The notes: a model not told the origin generated them from the sequence alone. A stretch of DNA of 64,000 nucleotides from [Anoxybacillus] calidus (GCF_013760845.1 NZ_JACDUU010000002.1:434001-498000); one strand, 5' to 3'. Shown: positions 44,551 to 54,654, counted from the stretch's first letter. Numbers and translations: made by a program.

Positions 44551-45128
44551 TTTTATTAATTCATTATTCGGAAAATTTTTAATAAGTATATAATGAGCGA
44601 TAATTTGGATAAGCATTCAAGGTAGGTGGTGAACTTTTAAAAAATGCTTACTACTTGTCTATTTTTCAGAAAAAAGCGATTGCGATACAAGAAAATTCAT
44701 TACAACCATATGCAGTTGTCTTAAATCATCCAGTATTCTGTTCGATTAACTGGACATAACGGTTTGCTTTTACGTAATTGATGATGGCCTAGATGCTTCC
44801 CATGATTTACTCATCTAACAATAAAATTCTGAAAATGGTTACGGTGAGTCTTCTGGGAAATTCGTACTTAATTAAATGTCTTCACAAAATGATTTCTTTC
44901 ATGCATATGATTCTCACTGTTTATGATGGAGCTGATACACATTCTAAGGCTATTTACAGTTGTGACACCAATCGTGCAAAACAACTCACTCACCTTCCTA
45001 TTCCTTCAATGTACGAGATATTGATTTTACAAAGAAATTTAATCGTTCGCTTTCGATTCATGAAATGATTGCGAAATATACGAACCTAAATTTTTGGAAA
45101 TGCAATGTATACAAAAGGAGGATACAAT

Positions 45129-46463
45129 ATGTCACATATCCAAATGAAAACAGCTATACCAGGTCCGAAGTCTCAAGAGTTATTAAAGCGTAAAGAGAAG
45201 GTTGTTGCACGTGGTCCATTCAATACGGTGCTATCCTTTGCAGAGTATGGCGAAGGAGCATTGCTAACAGATATTGATGGAAATACATTTATTGATTTTG
45301 CCGGTGCGATCGGCACGCTCAACGTCGGTCATCGTCCGGCGCGTGTTGTACAAGCCGTGAAAGATCAGCTTGATAAGTACATTCATACTTGCTTTAACGT
45401 GATGATGTATGAGCCTTACGTAGCATTGGCGGAAGAACTTGTGCGAATCACGCCCGGCGATCATGCTAAAAAGGTGTTTTTTGCCAATAGTGGTGCGGAA
45501 GCTGTAGAAAATGCCATCAAAATTGCAAGAAAGTATACAGGCAGAAAAGGAATTATTTCCTTTGAGAGAGGCTATCACGGCCGGACATTGCTAACCATGT
45601 CTTTAACAAGCAAAGTAAAGCCATACAAATACCAATTCGGACCGTTTGCACCAGAGACATTCCGTGTCGGCCATCCGTATTACTACCGTAAACCGGAAGG
45701 AATGACAGAGGAAAAGCTTGATCAAGAATTGTTGCAGGAGTTGGAAACCTTTTTCCTCTCAGAGGCGCCAGCGGATGAAATTGCCGCGATTATCATTGAA
45801 CCTGTACAAGGAGAAGGTGGATTTATCGTTCCATCAGTTGGTTTTATGCAAGGATTAAAGAAAATTTGTGAAAAATACGGAATTCTTTTTATTGCAGATG
45901 AAATTCAAACTGGATTTGCTCGAACAGGCTCCATGTTTGCAATTGAGCAATTTGGTATCGTACCTGATATTATGACGCTGTCTAAATCGCTCGGTGCTGG
46001 TTTGCCGATTGCAGCGGTAGTCGGTCGCTCGGAAATGATGGATGCACCGGGCCCAGGAGAAATCGGAGGAACGTATGGAGGAAGTCCTCTTGGATGTGTA
46101 GCTGCCATGGAAGTAATCAAAATGATTGAAGAGGAAGGTCTTGTTGAACGGTCGCAGGAAATCGGCCGGATATTAACAAGTCGCTTCCGGTCATGGCAGC
46201 AACGATTCGAACAAATTGGCGATGTACGTGGACTCGGTTCAATGGTTGCGATGGAGTTTGTAAAAGATCGGGTAACGAAGGAACCGGATAAGGAGCTGAC
46301 CGGGAAAATTATCGCTACAGCACAGCAAAAGGGACTCATTTTGTTAAGTGCTGGATTATATGGGAACTGTATTCGCACACTCGTGCCGATTGTTATCACA
46401 GACGAACAACTTGAAGAAGGTTTAAATGTTTTAGAATCAGTCATAACGGAGCTATTAAGTTAG
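45129..46463 (+). CDS. gabT: Class III aminotransferase, 4-aminobutyrate transaminase type
   Basis: A 444-residue PLP enzyme. Lys286 (TLSKSLGAG) forms the Schiff base, Asp257 (ADEIQTG) holds the pyridine nitrogen, and SGAEAVENAIKIAR binds the phosphate. GabT moves the amino group of GABA (or beta-alanine, 5-aminovalerate) to 2-oxoglutarate. AAAGGAGG precedes the ATG at 45129. No succinate-semialdehyde dehydrogenase or gabR gene is adjacent; instead a polar amino-acid importer follows, which may bring in the amine donor. Confidence 0.9.
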   Translation: MSHIQMKTAIPGPKSQELLKRKEKVVARGPFNTVLSFAEYGEGALLTDIDGNTFIDFAGAIGTLNVGHRPARVVQAVKDQLDKYIHTCFNVMMYEPYVALAEELVRITPGDHAKKVFFANSGAEAVENAIKIARKYTGRKGIISFERGYHGRTLLTMSLTSKVKPYKYQFGPFAPETFRVGHPYYYRKPEGMTEEKLDQELLQELETFFLSEAPADEIAAIIIEPVQGEGGFIVPSVGFMQGLKKICEKYGILFIADEIQTGFARTGSMFAIEQFGIVPDIMTLSKSLGAGLPIAAVVGRSEMMDAPGPGEIGGTYGGSPLGCVAAMEVIKMIEEEGLVERSQEIGRILTSRFRSWQQRFEQIGDVRGLGSMVAMEFVKDRVTKEPDKELTGKIIATAQQKGLILLSAGLYGNCIRTLVPIVITDEQLEEGLNVLESVITELLS

Positions 46464-46553
46464 CCTTCTTAAGAATAAAAAATAGATTTCAAGGTTTATA
46501 CATGATATCTGTTCAGCTTTATATAGCGTCTAAAAAATAAGGAGAGAGTCAGA

Positions 46554-47405
46554 ATGAAAAAATACACTTTTTTATGTTTAACAGTGTTCCTTTTCATCAT
46601 GTTGCTTGCTGGCTGCGGTGGTGAAAAGACAGTAACTTCATCTTCAAGTGAAGGAAATTCTTCGAGCAACACGTTGGACGAAATTAAAAAGCGCGGTGTA
46701 CTAGTCGTCGGTTCATCAAACGATGCCCCATTTGCTTTCATCGATAAAGACACAAAGCAATTCAGTGGGATTGACGCAGAAATTATTACAGAAATCGCTA
46801 AACGTCTTGGTATTCCAAAAGTGGAAATGAAAGAAGTGAAGTTTGAAAATTTATTGCTTGAATTAAATAACAAAAATATTGATATTGTCACAGACGGGAT
46901 GTATGTCAAACCAGAGCGTGAGAAAATCGCTAAATTTACAAACATCTGGTATAAAGAGGGGGAAGCGATTGTTGTTTTAAAAGATTCTCCTATTAAAGGT
47001 ATTGAAGATTTAAAGGACAAGGTTGTCGGCGGTCAAAAGGGTACGGCGTTTTTAGAATTTGCACAAAAGCTTCAAAAAGAAGGGAAAATTAAAGAGGTAA
47101 AAGTGTTCGGCTCTCAAGCAGAGCTGCTGTTGGCCGTGAATACAAATAAAATTGATGCTTGTATTACTGACAGTGCAGTAGCAGGATACAGCATTACAAA
47201 AGACCCTTCTTTAAATCTAAAACTTGTATCCCCTTACAAGGCTCAGGCGGCTGGGAACATTGCTGCGGCAGTGCGGAAGGAAGACAAAGAGCTGTTAGAT
47301 GTCATTAATAAAGAGCTAGATAAATTGAAAGAAGAAGGGTTTGTTTTAAAGGTATTGAAAAAGTACGGATTAAATGAAGATAATGCCGTTCCTGTCGAGA
47401 AATAG
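46554..47405 (+). CDS. Amino-acid ABC transporter substrate-binding lipoprotein
   Basis: A 283-residue lipoprotein with lipobox LLAGC (Cys21). The body is a family 3 solute-binding fold: RGVLVVGSSNDAPFAFIDKD at the start, LLELNNKNIDIVTDGMYVKP over the hinge, and GGQKGTAFLEFAQ binding the ligand. Such proteins bind polar or basic amino acids. TAAGGAGAGAG precedes the ATG. First gene of the transporter, 90 bp after gabT and probably co-transcribed. Confidence 0.92.
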   Translation: MKKYTFLCLTVFLFIMLLAGCGGEKTVTSSSSEGNSSSNTLDEIKKRGVLVVGSSNDAPFAFIDKDTKQFSGIDAEIITEIAKRLGIPKVEMKEVKFENLLLELNNKNIDIVTDGMYVKPEREKIAKFTNIWYKEGEAIVVLKDSPIKGIEDLKDKVVGGQKGTAFLEFAQKLQKEGKIKEVKVFGSQAELLLAVNTNKIDACITDSAVAGYSITKDPSLNLKLVSPYKAQAAGNIAAAVRKEDKELLDVINKELDKLKEEGFVLKVLKKYGLNEDNAVPVEK

Positions 47406-47463
47406 AAAACGGTAAGGGAGAGTCTAGTTCTCTCCCTATCTTTTTAAAATGTGAGGTGATTAT

Positions 47464-48171
47464 ATGAATTTGTTAGAAAAATTAGATTTTCCAACAGCGT
47501 TTCGTGAACTCAGCCCTATTTTGATACAGGGTCTTGGAATTGTATTAGGAGCCACTTTGTGTGGATTTTTTCTAGCACTTCTATTAGGAACGTTAATTGC
47601 TTTGGGACGCATTTCAAAAGTGGTCCTGTTAGATAGAATGTTAATCATTTTGCTTGAAATTGTTCGAGGAACTCCGTTGCTTGTTCAATTAGTGTACATG
47701 TATTATGTTGTTCCTCTACTGATTACGATTGTTGGTCAACTATGGGATCCGTCGTTCCGCTTTACCTTGAGTCCATTTACGGCTGGTGTAATCGGTCTTG
47801 GCATTAACTATGGGTGTTATTTATCAGAGGTTATACGATCGGCGATTACAAGTGTCGATAAGGGACAATTCGAGGCTGCTTTAGCGTTGGGCTACACGAA
47901 CCGTCAAGCGATGTGGCTGATTGTTATTCCGCAAGCGGTAAGAATCGCACTTCCTACGTTTGGAAACTACATCATTATGATGATTAAAGATACTTCCTTA
48001 TTAGCATTTATTACAGTCAGTGAATTACTACTCCGCACACAAGCTTACGCTTCCCAAACTTTCTTAACGATCGAATCTTATACCCTTCTAGCACTTGCTT
48101 ATCTCGTGTTGAGTTTGCCTTTAGCACAGATTGTACGAATCATGGAAAGGAGGCTGACTCGGCATGTGTGA
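47464..48171 (+). CDS. Amino-acid ABC transporter permease
   Basis: A 235-residue inner-membrane permease of the HisM/GlnP type. It shows [20 protein letters not shown] and the coupling loop [22 protein letters not shown] (split at residues about 139-160). It forms a homodimer with the ATPase encoded next. GAGGTG lies upstream; the 3' end overlaps the ATPase gene by 8 nt. Confidence 0.93.
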   Translation: MNLLEKLDFPTAFRELSPILIQGLGIVLGATLCGFFLALLLGTLIALGRISKVVLLDRMLIILLEIVRGTPLLVQLVYMYYVVPLLITIVGQLWDPSFRFTLSPFTAGVIGLGINYGCYLSEVIRSAITSVDKGQFEAALALGYTNRQAMWLIVIPQAVRIALPTFGNYIIMMIKDTSLLAFITVSELLLRTQAYASQTFLTIESYTLLALAYLVLSLPLAQIVRIMERRLTRHV

Positions 48172-48916
48172 TGTGATGATTGAAGTGCGTGATCTTAGAA
48201 AATCATTTGGATCAAATGAGATTTTAAAAGGAATTAATATGACAGTAAAAAAGGGAGAGAAAGTGGTCATTATTGGTCCTTCTGGTTCTGGAAAATCCAC
48301 GTTTCTAAGATGTCTTAACTTTCTAGAGATTCCTACATCAGGAACGGTTAGAATAGATGGACATTATTTTGTGAAGCCGAATGAAAAGCTGAATGAAAAG
48401 CATGTGGCGGCTCTTCGAACAGAAATAGGAATGGTTTTTCAACGATTTAATTTATTTCCAACGATGACGGCACTGGAAAACGTAATGGCTGCACAGATGA
48501 AAATCCGTAAGAAATCAAAGGAAGCCGCTCGTGAAACAGCAGAGAAATATTTAAGAAAGGTTGGGTTAGCTGAAAGAATGAACTATTACCCAAGTCAATT
48601 ATCCGGAGGACAACAACAACGTGTGGCAATTGCACGAGCGCTTGCTATGGAACCAAAAGCGATGTTGTTTGATGAAGCGACGTCTGCTCTCGATCCCGAG
48701 TTGGTCGGTGAAGTATTAAATGTCATCCGCGAATTGGCTGAAGAAGGTATGACGATGGTTTTAGTCACACATGAAATGAAGTTCGCCAAAGAGGTTGGAG
48801 ACCGCATCATTTTTATGGATGGCGGAGTCATTGTAGAGGAAGGTCATCCGAAAGAGTTTTTCCATCATCCGAAGGAAGAACGGACAAAAGCCTTTATTAA
48901 AAAGGTGGAACATTAG
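48164..48916 (+). CDS. Amino-acid ABC transporter ATP-binding protein
   Basis: A 250-residue ATPase of the GlnQ/HisP type. Walker [10 protein letters not shown], signature [15 protein letters not shown], Walker [14 protein letters not shown] and H-loop VTHEMKFA are complete. AGGAGG lies 10 nt before the ATG at 48164, inside the permease gene, so translation is coupled. Confidence 0.94.
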   Translation: MCDVMIEVRDLRKSFGSNEILKGINMTVKKGEKVVIIGPSGSGKSTFLRCLNFLEIPTSGTVRIDGHYFVKPNEKLNEKHVAALRTEIGMVFQRFNLFPTMTALENVMAAQMKIRKKSKEAARETAEKYLRKVGLAERMNYYPSQLSGGQQQRVAIARALAMEPKAMLFDEATSALDPELVGEVLNVIRELAEEGMTMVLVTHEMKFAKEVGDRIIFMDGGVIVEEGHPKEFFHHPKEERTKAFIKKVEH

Positions 48917-49044
48917 AAGGACTGTTTATATGATTCATATCGGTTCGTTTATGAACGGAAAGGCTGTTTCTTAAAAGATTGTTGCTAAATAAAAAGGAAA
49001 ACAGTGGTCAAATTTCAAATAAAAAAAGGGGGGGTTGAAAACTT

Positions 49045-49224
49045 ATGAACAAATATCAAAAAATTTCCATAGGCGTGATGATTGTCTTTCCAATATTTTT
49101 TTTAGTAGTGAGCATGTTTACTGGAAAATGGGGGTTTTTCCTTTGGAGTTTACCACCAAGTTTTATCAGCGGTATGACAGGGTTTTTCGCTTCTAAACAT
49201 GCAAATAGAAATACCTACAATTAA
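49045..49224 (+). CDS. Small two-helix membrane protein
   Basis: A 59-residue protein, MNKYQKISIGVMIVFPIFFL..., with two hydrophobic helices (about 8-25 and 29-48) and a basic tail (ASKHANRN). AAGGGGGGG lies about 10 nt upstream and a good terminator follows, which supports a real gene. Family not recognised. Confidence 0.6.
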   Translation: MNKYQKISIGVMIVFPIFFLVVSMFTGKWGFFLWSLPPSFISGMTGFFASKHANRNTYN

Positions 49225-49241
49225 TAATAACAGAGTTTATC

Positions 49242-49270
49242 AGAACGCTGTGAAGAAGGCGTTCTTTTTT
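49242..49270 (+). terminator. Terminator
   Basis: AGAACGC and GCGTTCT pair around a short loop and run into TTTTTT. Confidence 0.85.
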
Positions 49271-49412
49271 ATGCTGACCTTCCCTTGCCAATTAAAAATT
49301 CTTGATTATCTTGTATATTTCGTTAGACCTTGTGTTGGGTTTTGTTACTAATAAAAGAACATGAAAGGAATATAGTAGATATAGATACATGACTTTTTAG
49401 GGAGAGATGCGG

Positions 49413-50825
49413 ATGCAAATCCATGTGGTACAAAGAGGGGAAAACTTATGGTTGATTGCACAGCGTTACGGCGTTACCATTAATCAAATTGTAACTGCAA
49501 ACCGGTTGGCAGATCCAAATCGTTTGGTTGTCGGCCAAGCGCTAGTCATTCCAACCCCCTTCAAATATCATACTGTCCGTTCAGGAGAGACATTATGGAT
49601 GATTGCCAGGCGGTATGGAACATCGATTGAGGCTATCGTTCAGGCCAATCGAATCAGTCCTTCTTCCCAGATTTATCCTGGAACCGTTTTGGTAATTCCT
49701 CCAAGAACGCATACGGTTCAGCGTGGGGAAACGTTAAGTCAAATTGCTCAGCGCTATGGCACCACGGTTCAGGAAATCATTAGGATAAATCAAATTACCA
49801 ACCCGAATCTCATTTATCCTGGCACGATTTTATCCATCCCTTTTTACAAGCCAACCATTGAGGTAAACGCCTTTACACTTCATATGGGAGAAGAAGGAGC
49901 TCGGCTAGTCCGGGAAGTAGGCCGTCATTTAACATACGCGTCCCCTTTTGCTTACATTATAAGAGAAGATGGTGGATTGGATTCGATTAATGACACCCCG
50001 ATTATTCAAGCTGCCATAGCAGAGAAAGTTGTTCCAATGATGTGTATCACGAATTTTACGTACAAAGATCCCGGATCCCGGTTGGCGAGAACAATCCTTT
50101 CAAGTACTAATCTGCAAGATCGATTGTTAACCAATATTGTCAATACGATGAAAGAAAAAGGATATCGGGGTTTAAACATTGATTTTGAAAATGTCTATCC
50201 AGCTAATCGTGAGTTGTATAATCAATTTCTGCAGCGTGCTGTTGACAGACTTCATCCACAAGGATATTTTGTTTCAACGTCCGTTGCTCCGAAGACCAGT
50301 GGCGAACAAAAAGGGCTTTTATATGAAGCACATGATTATCCTGCGCATGGAAGAATTGTTGACTTTGTGATTCTAATGACGTATGAATGGGGATATAGGC
50401 TAGGCCCTCCTCAGGCGATTTCACCGCTTAATCAAATCAAACGTGTTCTTGATTATGCCGTCACGGTCATACCGAGAAACAAAATTTTTATGGGCTTCCA
50501 AGTGTACGCCCGCGACTGGCTTCTTCCTCATGTACAGGGACAAGAGGCGGAAACGTTTAGTCCGCAGGAAGCGATTGAGCGAGCGATTCGATATGGAGCG
50601 ACCATCCAATATGATCGGACAGCTGAATCGCCGTTTTACCGATATGTCGATAGTCAAGGTCGTACGCATGAAGTTTGGTTTGAAGATGCACGCAGCGCCC
50701 AGGCCAAATTTGATGCGGTGAAGGATTATGGTCTACGCGGAATTAGCTATTGGGTCCTTGGTTATCCATACCCACAAAATTGGCTATTACTTGAAGATAA
50801 TTTTCAAATTCGGAAAATTTTATAA
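49413..50825 (+). CDS. LysM/GH18 spore-cortex glycosidase (SleL/YaaH type)
   Basis: A 470-residue enzyme: three LysM domains (about residues 2-46, 51-95 and 98-142) then a glycosyl hydrolase 18 barrel (about 155-470). The catalytic strand GLNIDFENV contains the DxDxE-type Asp and Glu. SleL/YaaH of Bacillus is an N-acetylglucosaminidase acting on cortex fragments containing muramic-lactam during germination. There is no signal peptide, as in SleL, whose LysM domains target it to the forespore. The ATG at 49413 follows TTAGGGAGAG by 6 nt. Single gene with its own terminator. Confidence 0.92.
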   Translation: MQIHVVQRGENLWLIAQRYGVTINQIVTANRLADPNRLVVGQALVIPTPFKYHTVRSGETLWMIARRYGTSIEAIVQANRISPSSQIYPGTVLVIPPRTHTVQRGETLSQIAQRYGTTVQEIIRINQITNPNLIYPGTILSIPFYKPTIEVNAFTLHMGEEGARLVREVGRHLTYASPFAYIIREDGGLDSINDTPIIQAAIAEKVVPMMCITNFTYKDPGSRLARTILSSTNLQDRLLTNIVNTMKEKGYRGLNIDFENVYPANRELYNQFLQRAVDRLHPQGYFVSTSVAPKTSGEQKGLLYEAHDYPAHGRIVDFVILMTYEWGYRLGPPQAISPLNQIKRVLDYAVTVIPRNKIFMGFQVYARDWLLPHVQGQEAETFSPQEAIERAIRYGATIQYDRTAESPFYRYVDSQGRTHEVWFEDARSAQAKFDAVKDYGLRGISYWVLGYPYPQNWLLLEDNFQIRKIL

Positions 50826-50865
50826 ATGTCCCATTTCATGAGTGGGAATCTTATAGCCTAAAGAC

Positions 50866-50914
50866 AAAAAAGAGCCATGTAAACGGAAAAATTCCGATCA
50901 CATGCTCTTTTTTA
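50866..50914. terminator. Terminator after the cortex hydrolase gene
   Basis: AAAAAGAGC(C)ATGT pairs with ACATGCTCTTTTT around an inner CGGAA/TTCCG stem; A and T runs on both sides. Confidence 0.85.
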
Positions 50915-50995
50915 TTGGTGTTCAAAATTAAACTACCAACCATCTCGTCAAATAAACCAAAATGTTAAAACTTTTAACCAAGGAGAAGGTTAAGC

Positions 50996-51871
50996 TTATC
51001 CAACATACCTCTGCAAGATTCGATCGACAGAATAACCGTATGTTTCTCCGAACAGATTGAGATGAACAAGCAAATAAAAAAGTTGATACAGTTCTTTTCT
51101 TTCCTTATATTCTGGAGAAAGTGGTTGAACCTCGCTGTATGCTTGATAGAACGGATCTGGAAATCCGCCAAATAATTCCGTAAATGCCAATTCGAATTCG
51201 TAATGACCATAAAACACAGAAGGATCGATGAGGTAAGGAACTCCTTTTGCTCCGACAATCCAATTTCCTCCCCAAAGGTCACCATGTAGTAAAGAAGGCT
51301 GACATTTTTGTGGAAGCCACCGATCAAGCGAAACTAACAATTTTTCTAGTTTGTTTCGTCTAGCTGTTGGCATTCTTCCTTTTTGTTCCGCTAATTGGAT
51401 TTGAGGAAGAAGCCGGCATTCGGTAAAATAATCGATCCAGTTTTCATACCATCCATTTTTTTGCGGAAGAAGGCCGATATAATTGTCTTCCGCTAAACCA
51501 AAATGTTGACCATAACATTGATGAAGCTGAGCGACTGCTTGGCCAAGCAAAACGGCTGTTTGTTCCGTTTTTTCTCCTTCAATCCATTCAAGCAATAGCA
51601 AGCCATAGGCTCCATCTTCTGCTTCCATGACGTGATACACGTTTGGAACTTGAACCTCATTCGTTTTCCTCAGAAGTTCAAGACCGGCCGCCTCACTTTT
51701 GAAAAAACGAGGAGGAATATTTTGATTGATTTTTACAAAATACGAACGACATTCGCTTCGTACATAAAAGGCGGAATTGATATCGCCGCCAGACACGCTT
51801 TGGCATTGGATGATGGCTGTTTGGTCACCCATTTCGTCAAGCGCCTTCCGCAAAATAGTCGAAACGTTCAT
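50996..51871 (-). CDS. Fructosamine kinase family protein
   Basis: A 291-residue kinase of the fructosamine-3-kinase/APH fold. The catalytic loop is LLHGDLWGGNW and the metal site LIDPSVFYGHYEFELAFTEL (about residues 206-225), both hallmarks of the family. These enzymes phosphorylate sugar adducts on amines so that they fall off, a protein-repair role; bacterial members prefer ribulosamines or erythrulosamines. The gene starts 3 nt after the Sir2 stop, with AAAGGCAGGTG inside the upstream gene, so the two are coupled. Confidence 0.9.
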   Translation of the reverse strand: MNVSTILRKALDEMGDQTAIIQCQSVSGGDINSAFYVRSECRSYFVKINQNIPPRFFKSEAAGLELLRKTNEVQVPNVYHVMEAEDGAYGLLLLEWIEGEKTEQTAVLLGQAVAQLHQCYGQHFGLAEDNYIGLLPQKNGWYENWIDYFTECRLLPQIQLAEQKGRMPTARRNKLEKLLVSLDRWLPQKCQPSLLHGDLWGGNWIVGAKGVPYLIDPSVFYGHYEFELAFTELFGGFPDPFYQAYSEVQPLSPEYKERKELYQLFYLLVHLNLFGETYGYSVDRILQRYVG

Positions 51872-51874
51872 TTT

Positions 51875-52597
51875 CTATTCACCTGCCTTTAGCTCATTGT
51901 CCATTTCTTTAAGAACTTCACCGATTTTTTGATGATGGATGACCAAATCCGCCCATTCATCCAATTCCGTCGGTTCCATATTCACGATGGCCAGTTTGGC
52001 TCCGCTTCGTTTGGCGATGAGCGGCAGTTGATTGGCTGGTGATACTTGTAATGAAGAGCCTAACACGATCAATAATTCCGCTTTTTGCGCAGCAAGCCAT
52101 GCCTTCTCGATCGCATCCGATGGCAATGATTCGCCAAATAAGACGACGGAAGGGCGCAAAAAACCGCCACAAGCACAATGAAAGTTTTCATTTATATACA
52201 TATCGCTGGCGTATACCTTATGACAGGATTGACAGTGAACGGTTCTCAATGACCCGTGAAGTTCGATAACGTTTTCACTGCCTGCTTGTTGGTGAAATCC
52301 GTCCACATTTTGCGTAATGATGTTCTGAATAATTCCTCGTTTCTCCCATTCGGATAAAAGAATATGTCCTGCATGCGGCTTGCATTGATGAAGCGTACGA
52401 ATACGATATTGATAAAATGCAATAAACTCATCCCGATTGTGCGCGAGTGCGTATGTACTCGCTAGCTGTTGTGGATTTTTCTTATTCCATAATCCGGTTT
52501 GTGCCGAACGGAAATCAGGCAGCCCGCTTTCTGTCGACATACCAGCCCCTGTAAGTACGACCGTATACATGGATGTCTTTAACCATTGCGCTAACAT
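51875..52597 (-). CDS. Sir2-family NAD-dependent protein deacylase
   Basis: A 240-residue sirtuin. NAD-binding GAGMSTESGLPDFRS (residues 18-32), TQNVDGFHQQAG, and the catalytic His in NVIELHGSLR are present. The zinc module has four cysteines, CQSC and CACG. Sirtuins remove acyl groups from lysines, in Bacillus notably from acetyl-CoA synthetase. Here it is translationally coupled to a fructosamine kinase, so both enzymes may act on modified lysines. AAGGTGAAGAA precedes the ATG. Confidence 0.94.
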   Translation of the reverse strand: MLAQWLKTSMYTVVLTGAGMSTESGLPDFRSAQTGLWNKKNPQQLASTYALAHNRDEFIAFYQYRIRTLHQCKPHAGHILLSEWEKRGIIQNIITQNVDGFHQQAGSENVIELHGSLRTVHCQSCHKVYASDMYINENFHCACGGFLRPSVVLFGESLPSDAIEKAWLAAQKAELLIVLGSSLQVSPANQLPLIAKRSGAKLAIVNMEPTELDEWADLVIHHQKIGEVLKEMDNELKAGE

Positions 52598-53059
52598 TTC
52601 TTCACCTTCTTACTTAATGTTTTTTTACAAAATGATATAACAACTAATTTTTTAATTGGAATCTTTTGATTAGCCATTATCTCTCTAGAAAGATTTTAAA
52701 TACTTTTCTCGATCTATTTCCACATTTGATTGGCGATATGGAGAAATAGAGTGATTTACTTGTATAACTTACCTTTCAGAAGGTGCTTGGAATGAGGATA
52801 GAAAGGGACCTTCCGTCATTGATATGGGACATCAAGAAAAGTTTCTATTGGTATCAAAATGTGATGAAGACAAACGGAGAAGATCTTGGTGAGTAATAAG
52901 AATGGTGAGTGGTGTTTATCCATCTTGGTGATGATTCGGGATTCATTCCATAAACGAATACAGAAGAGGAGAATGGATAGCTATGAAGTGAAGCTTCAAA
53001 ATGTTCCGAAGCTTCACTTTGTAATTTAGACATAGATGATTTCTAAACATGTAAATCCA
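52598..53059. other. Intergenic with a 34-codon frame
   Basis: A frame at 52792-52896 (MRIERDLPSLIWDIKKSFYW...) has AGAAGGTG upstream but no recognised family; it may be a remnant. A palindromic terminator ends the region. Confidence 0.35.
52986..53020. terminator. Palindromic hairpin
   Basis: AAGTGAAGCTTC and GAAGCTTCACTT pair over 12 bp around a 10-nt loop, 3' of the hemolysin-III gene on the minus strand. T-runs are short. Confidence 0.65.
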
Positions 53060-53713
53060 TCAAAAAACCGGAAGTAAAAATAAGACTGCGAAGAAATGAG
53101 AGGTGGAACCTGCTAATACAAAAAGATGCCAGATGGCATGGTGAAATTTAAACCCTCGCCATACATAAAATATAGCCCCGACTGTATATAATATTCCACC
53201 TAATACAAGGAACATTAATCCTTTAGAAGAAAGACTAGCGACTAATGGTTTCCATGCAAACACAATGAGCCATCCCATAACGACATATAAAGTTGTTGAA
53301 GTGTATAAAAATCGATTGACAAAAAAACATTTAAAAACAGTGCCTGCAACAGCAAAACCCCAAACGACTCCAAATAATGTCCAACCTATTGCTCCTTTTA
53401 CCGCTAGAAAAAGAAAAGGAGTATAGGTCCCAGCGATGAAAAAATAAATGGAGGAATGGTCGAAAATCTGAAACAGTTGTTTTACTCTTCCTTCTGGTAG
53501 ACCATGAACGATTGTAGATGCTAAATATAACATAAGCATTGTGCTGCCAAACAAACTAAAGCTTACAACATGCCACTCACTTCCATAAATCGATGCCATT
53601 ACAACCAAAATCACGAGGCCCGCTATGCTTAATAATGCTCCAATCCCGTGAGTGATGGAGTTGACGACTTCCTCCATTTTCGTAAACGTATGCGTATTTG
53701 CCAAATGGTCCAT
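53060..53713 (-). CDS. Hemolysin III / PAQR-family membrane protein
   Basis: A 217-residue, seven-helix protein. The conserved motifs are NSITHGIGA near the N-terminus, FDHSSIYFFIAGTYTPF in the middle, and FHHAIWHLFVLAGS near the end, whose histidines bind zinc in the related adiponectin receptors. Bacillus YplQ belongs here. The name hemolysin is historical; membrane-lipid hydrolase or homeostasis roles are likelier. Confidence 0.92.
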   Translation of the reverse strand: MDHLANTHTFTKMEEVVNSITHGIGALLSIAGLVILVVMASIYGSEWHVVSFSLFGSTMLMLYLASTIVHGLPEGRVKQLFQIFDHSSIYFFIAGTYTPFLFLAVKGAIGWTLFGVVWGFAVAGTVFKCFFVNRFLYTSTTLYVVMGWLIVFAWKPLVASLSSKGLMFLVLGGILYTVGAIFYVWRGFKFHHAIWHLFVLAGSTSHFFAVLFLLPVF

Positions 53714-53968
53714 TCCTTTCCATCAAGAGGTGTTTCCTCTCATTCTAACATATTTATTTTATGGGGAATATCATTAGTGTTTCATTCATTTTAAAATTCA
53801 TAATTAAAAATGATAATGGATGGCTACAGTTGGTCCCTGCTCAAATCCATAAAGGATGACATTTATGATCAAGACGTGACTTTGAATCTTTTTTCTTTAC
53901 ACCTGATTGTTATTTTTTTATAATTTATTTAATTCTGAAAAATTTATTTCGTTAAAGGAGGAAAGAGT

Positions 53969-54424
53969 ATGGCTAAGTCTTCTACATTATTTAAAGTGTC
54001 TGCTACAGGTAAATGGGAATCCGGTGTTAAAACCAATATCTCTATACGAAATTTTCCTACTTTTTCTATGGATGAACCAGCAGAATTAGGAGGGGGTGAT
54101 ACAGCGCCAACTCCACTGGAATATGTAGCTGCAGCTCTGAACGGTTGTAATGGAGTGATGATTCCATTAGTTGCTCAAGAATTAAACTTTACTTTCTCGG
54201 GAATTGATTTTGAAACAACAGGCATTATTGATACCCGTGGACTAATGGGGGAAGAGGGCGTTCGCACGCACTTCCAAAAAGTTCGTTTCCAAGTGAATAT
54301 CGAAACAGAAGAAAGCGAAGAGAGAATTGAGCAGCTGAAAAATGAAGTAGAGAGAAGATGTCCTGTATTGAATCTTTTGCTTGATGCAGGGGTTAAAGTG
54401 GATACAAAATGGAGTAAGAAATAA
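53969..54424 (+). CDS. OsmC/Ohr-family protein
   Basis: A 151-residue peroxiredoxin-like protein. The two reactive cysteines are in LNGCNGVM and RRCPVLNLL. The family reduces organic hydroperoxides using dithiols. TAAAGGAGG precedes the ATG. Single gene with terminator; no ohrR gene is adjacent. Confidence 0.92.
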   Translation: MAKSSTLFKVSATGKWESGVKTNISIRNFPTFSMDEPAELGGGDTAPTPLEYVAAALNGCNGVMIPLVAQELNFTFSGIDFETTGIIDTRGLMGEEGVRTHFQKVRFQVNIETEESEERIEQLKNEVERRCPVLNLLLDAGVKVDTKWSKK

Positions 54425-54486
54425 TACAATCATCTTAAGAAGCAGGTCAATTGCCGGATTTAAAATAAATAATAAATAGAGTAAGT

Positions 54487-54523
54487 AAAAGGGATGGGGG
54501 CATACCATCCCTTTGTTTTTTCG
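54487..54523 (+). terminator. Terminator of the OsmC gene
   Basis: AAAAGGGATGG and CCATCCCTTT pair around GGGCATA and are followed by GTTTTTTC. Confidence 0.88.
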
Positions 54524-54654
54524 TGCGCTTAGCTAGGGCTGCTGTTTGATATTAGTCTAGTTATAGACACACAACGAATGGAGCAATGTAGGGGGAGTCA
54601 TCCTGTTTTAGGCAAACAAATATCCTTAAAAATGGGATGGTCACCATGTTCTGA

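Larger units (their letters stand above)
43955..45128. other. Long region with transposase remnant and no intact gene
   Basis: Includes an 88-codon minus-strand frame (43959-44225, KLKQEEQDKIKFARKHFES...) that could be the tail of a lost restriction-type or helicase protein, a strong terminator, an IS4-like transposase fragment, and 500 bp of AT-rich sequence before gabT in which no gene is convincing. Confidence 0.4.

Noticed and set aside
44793-45068. 91-codon frame before gabT
   Set aside because: Composition is not protein-like and no ribosome binding site is present; probably decayed sequence.
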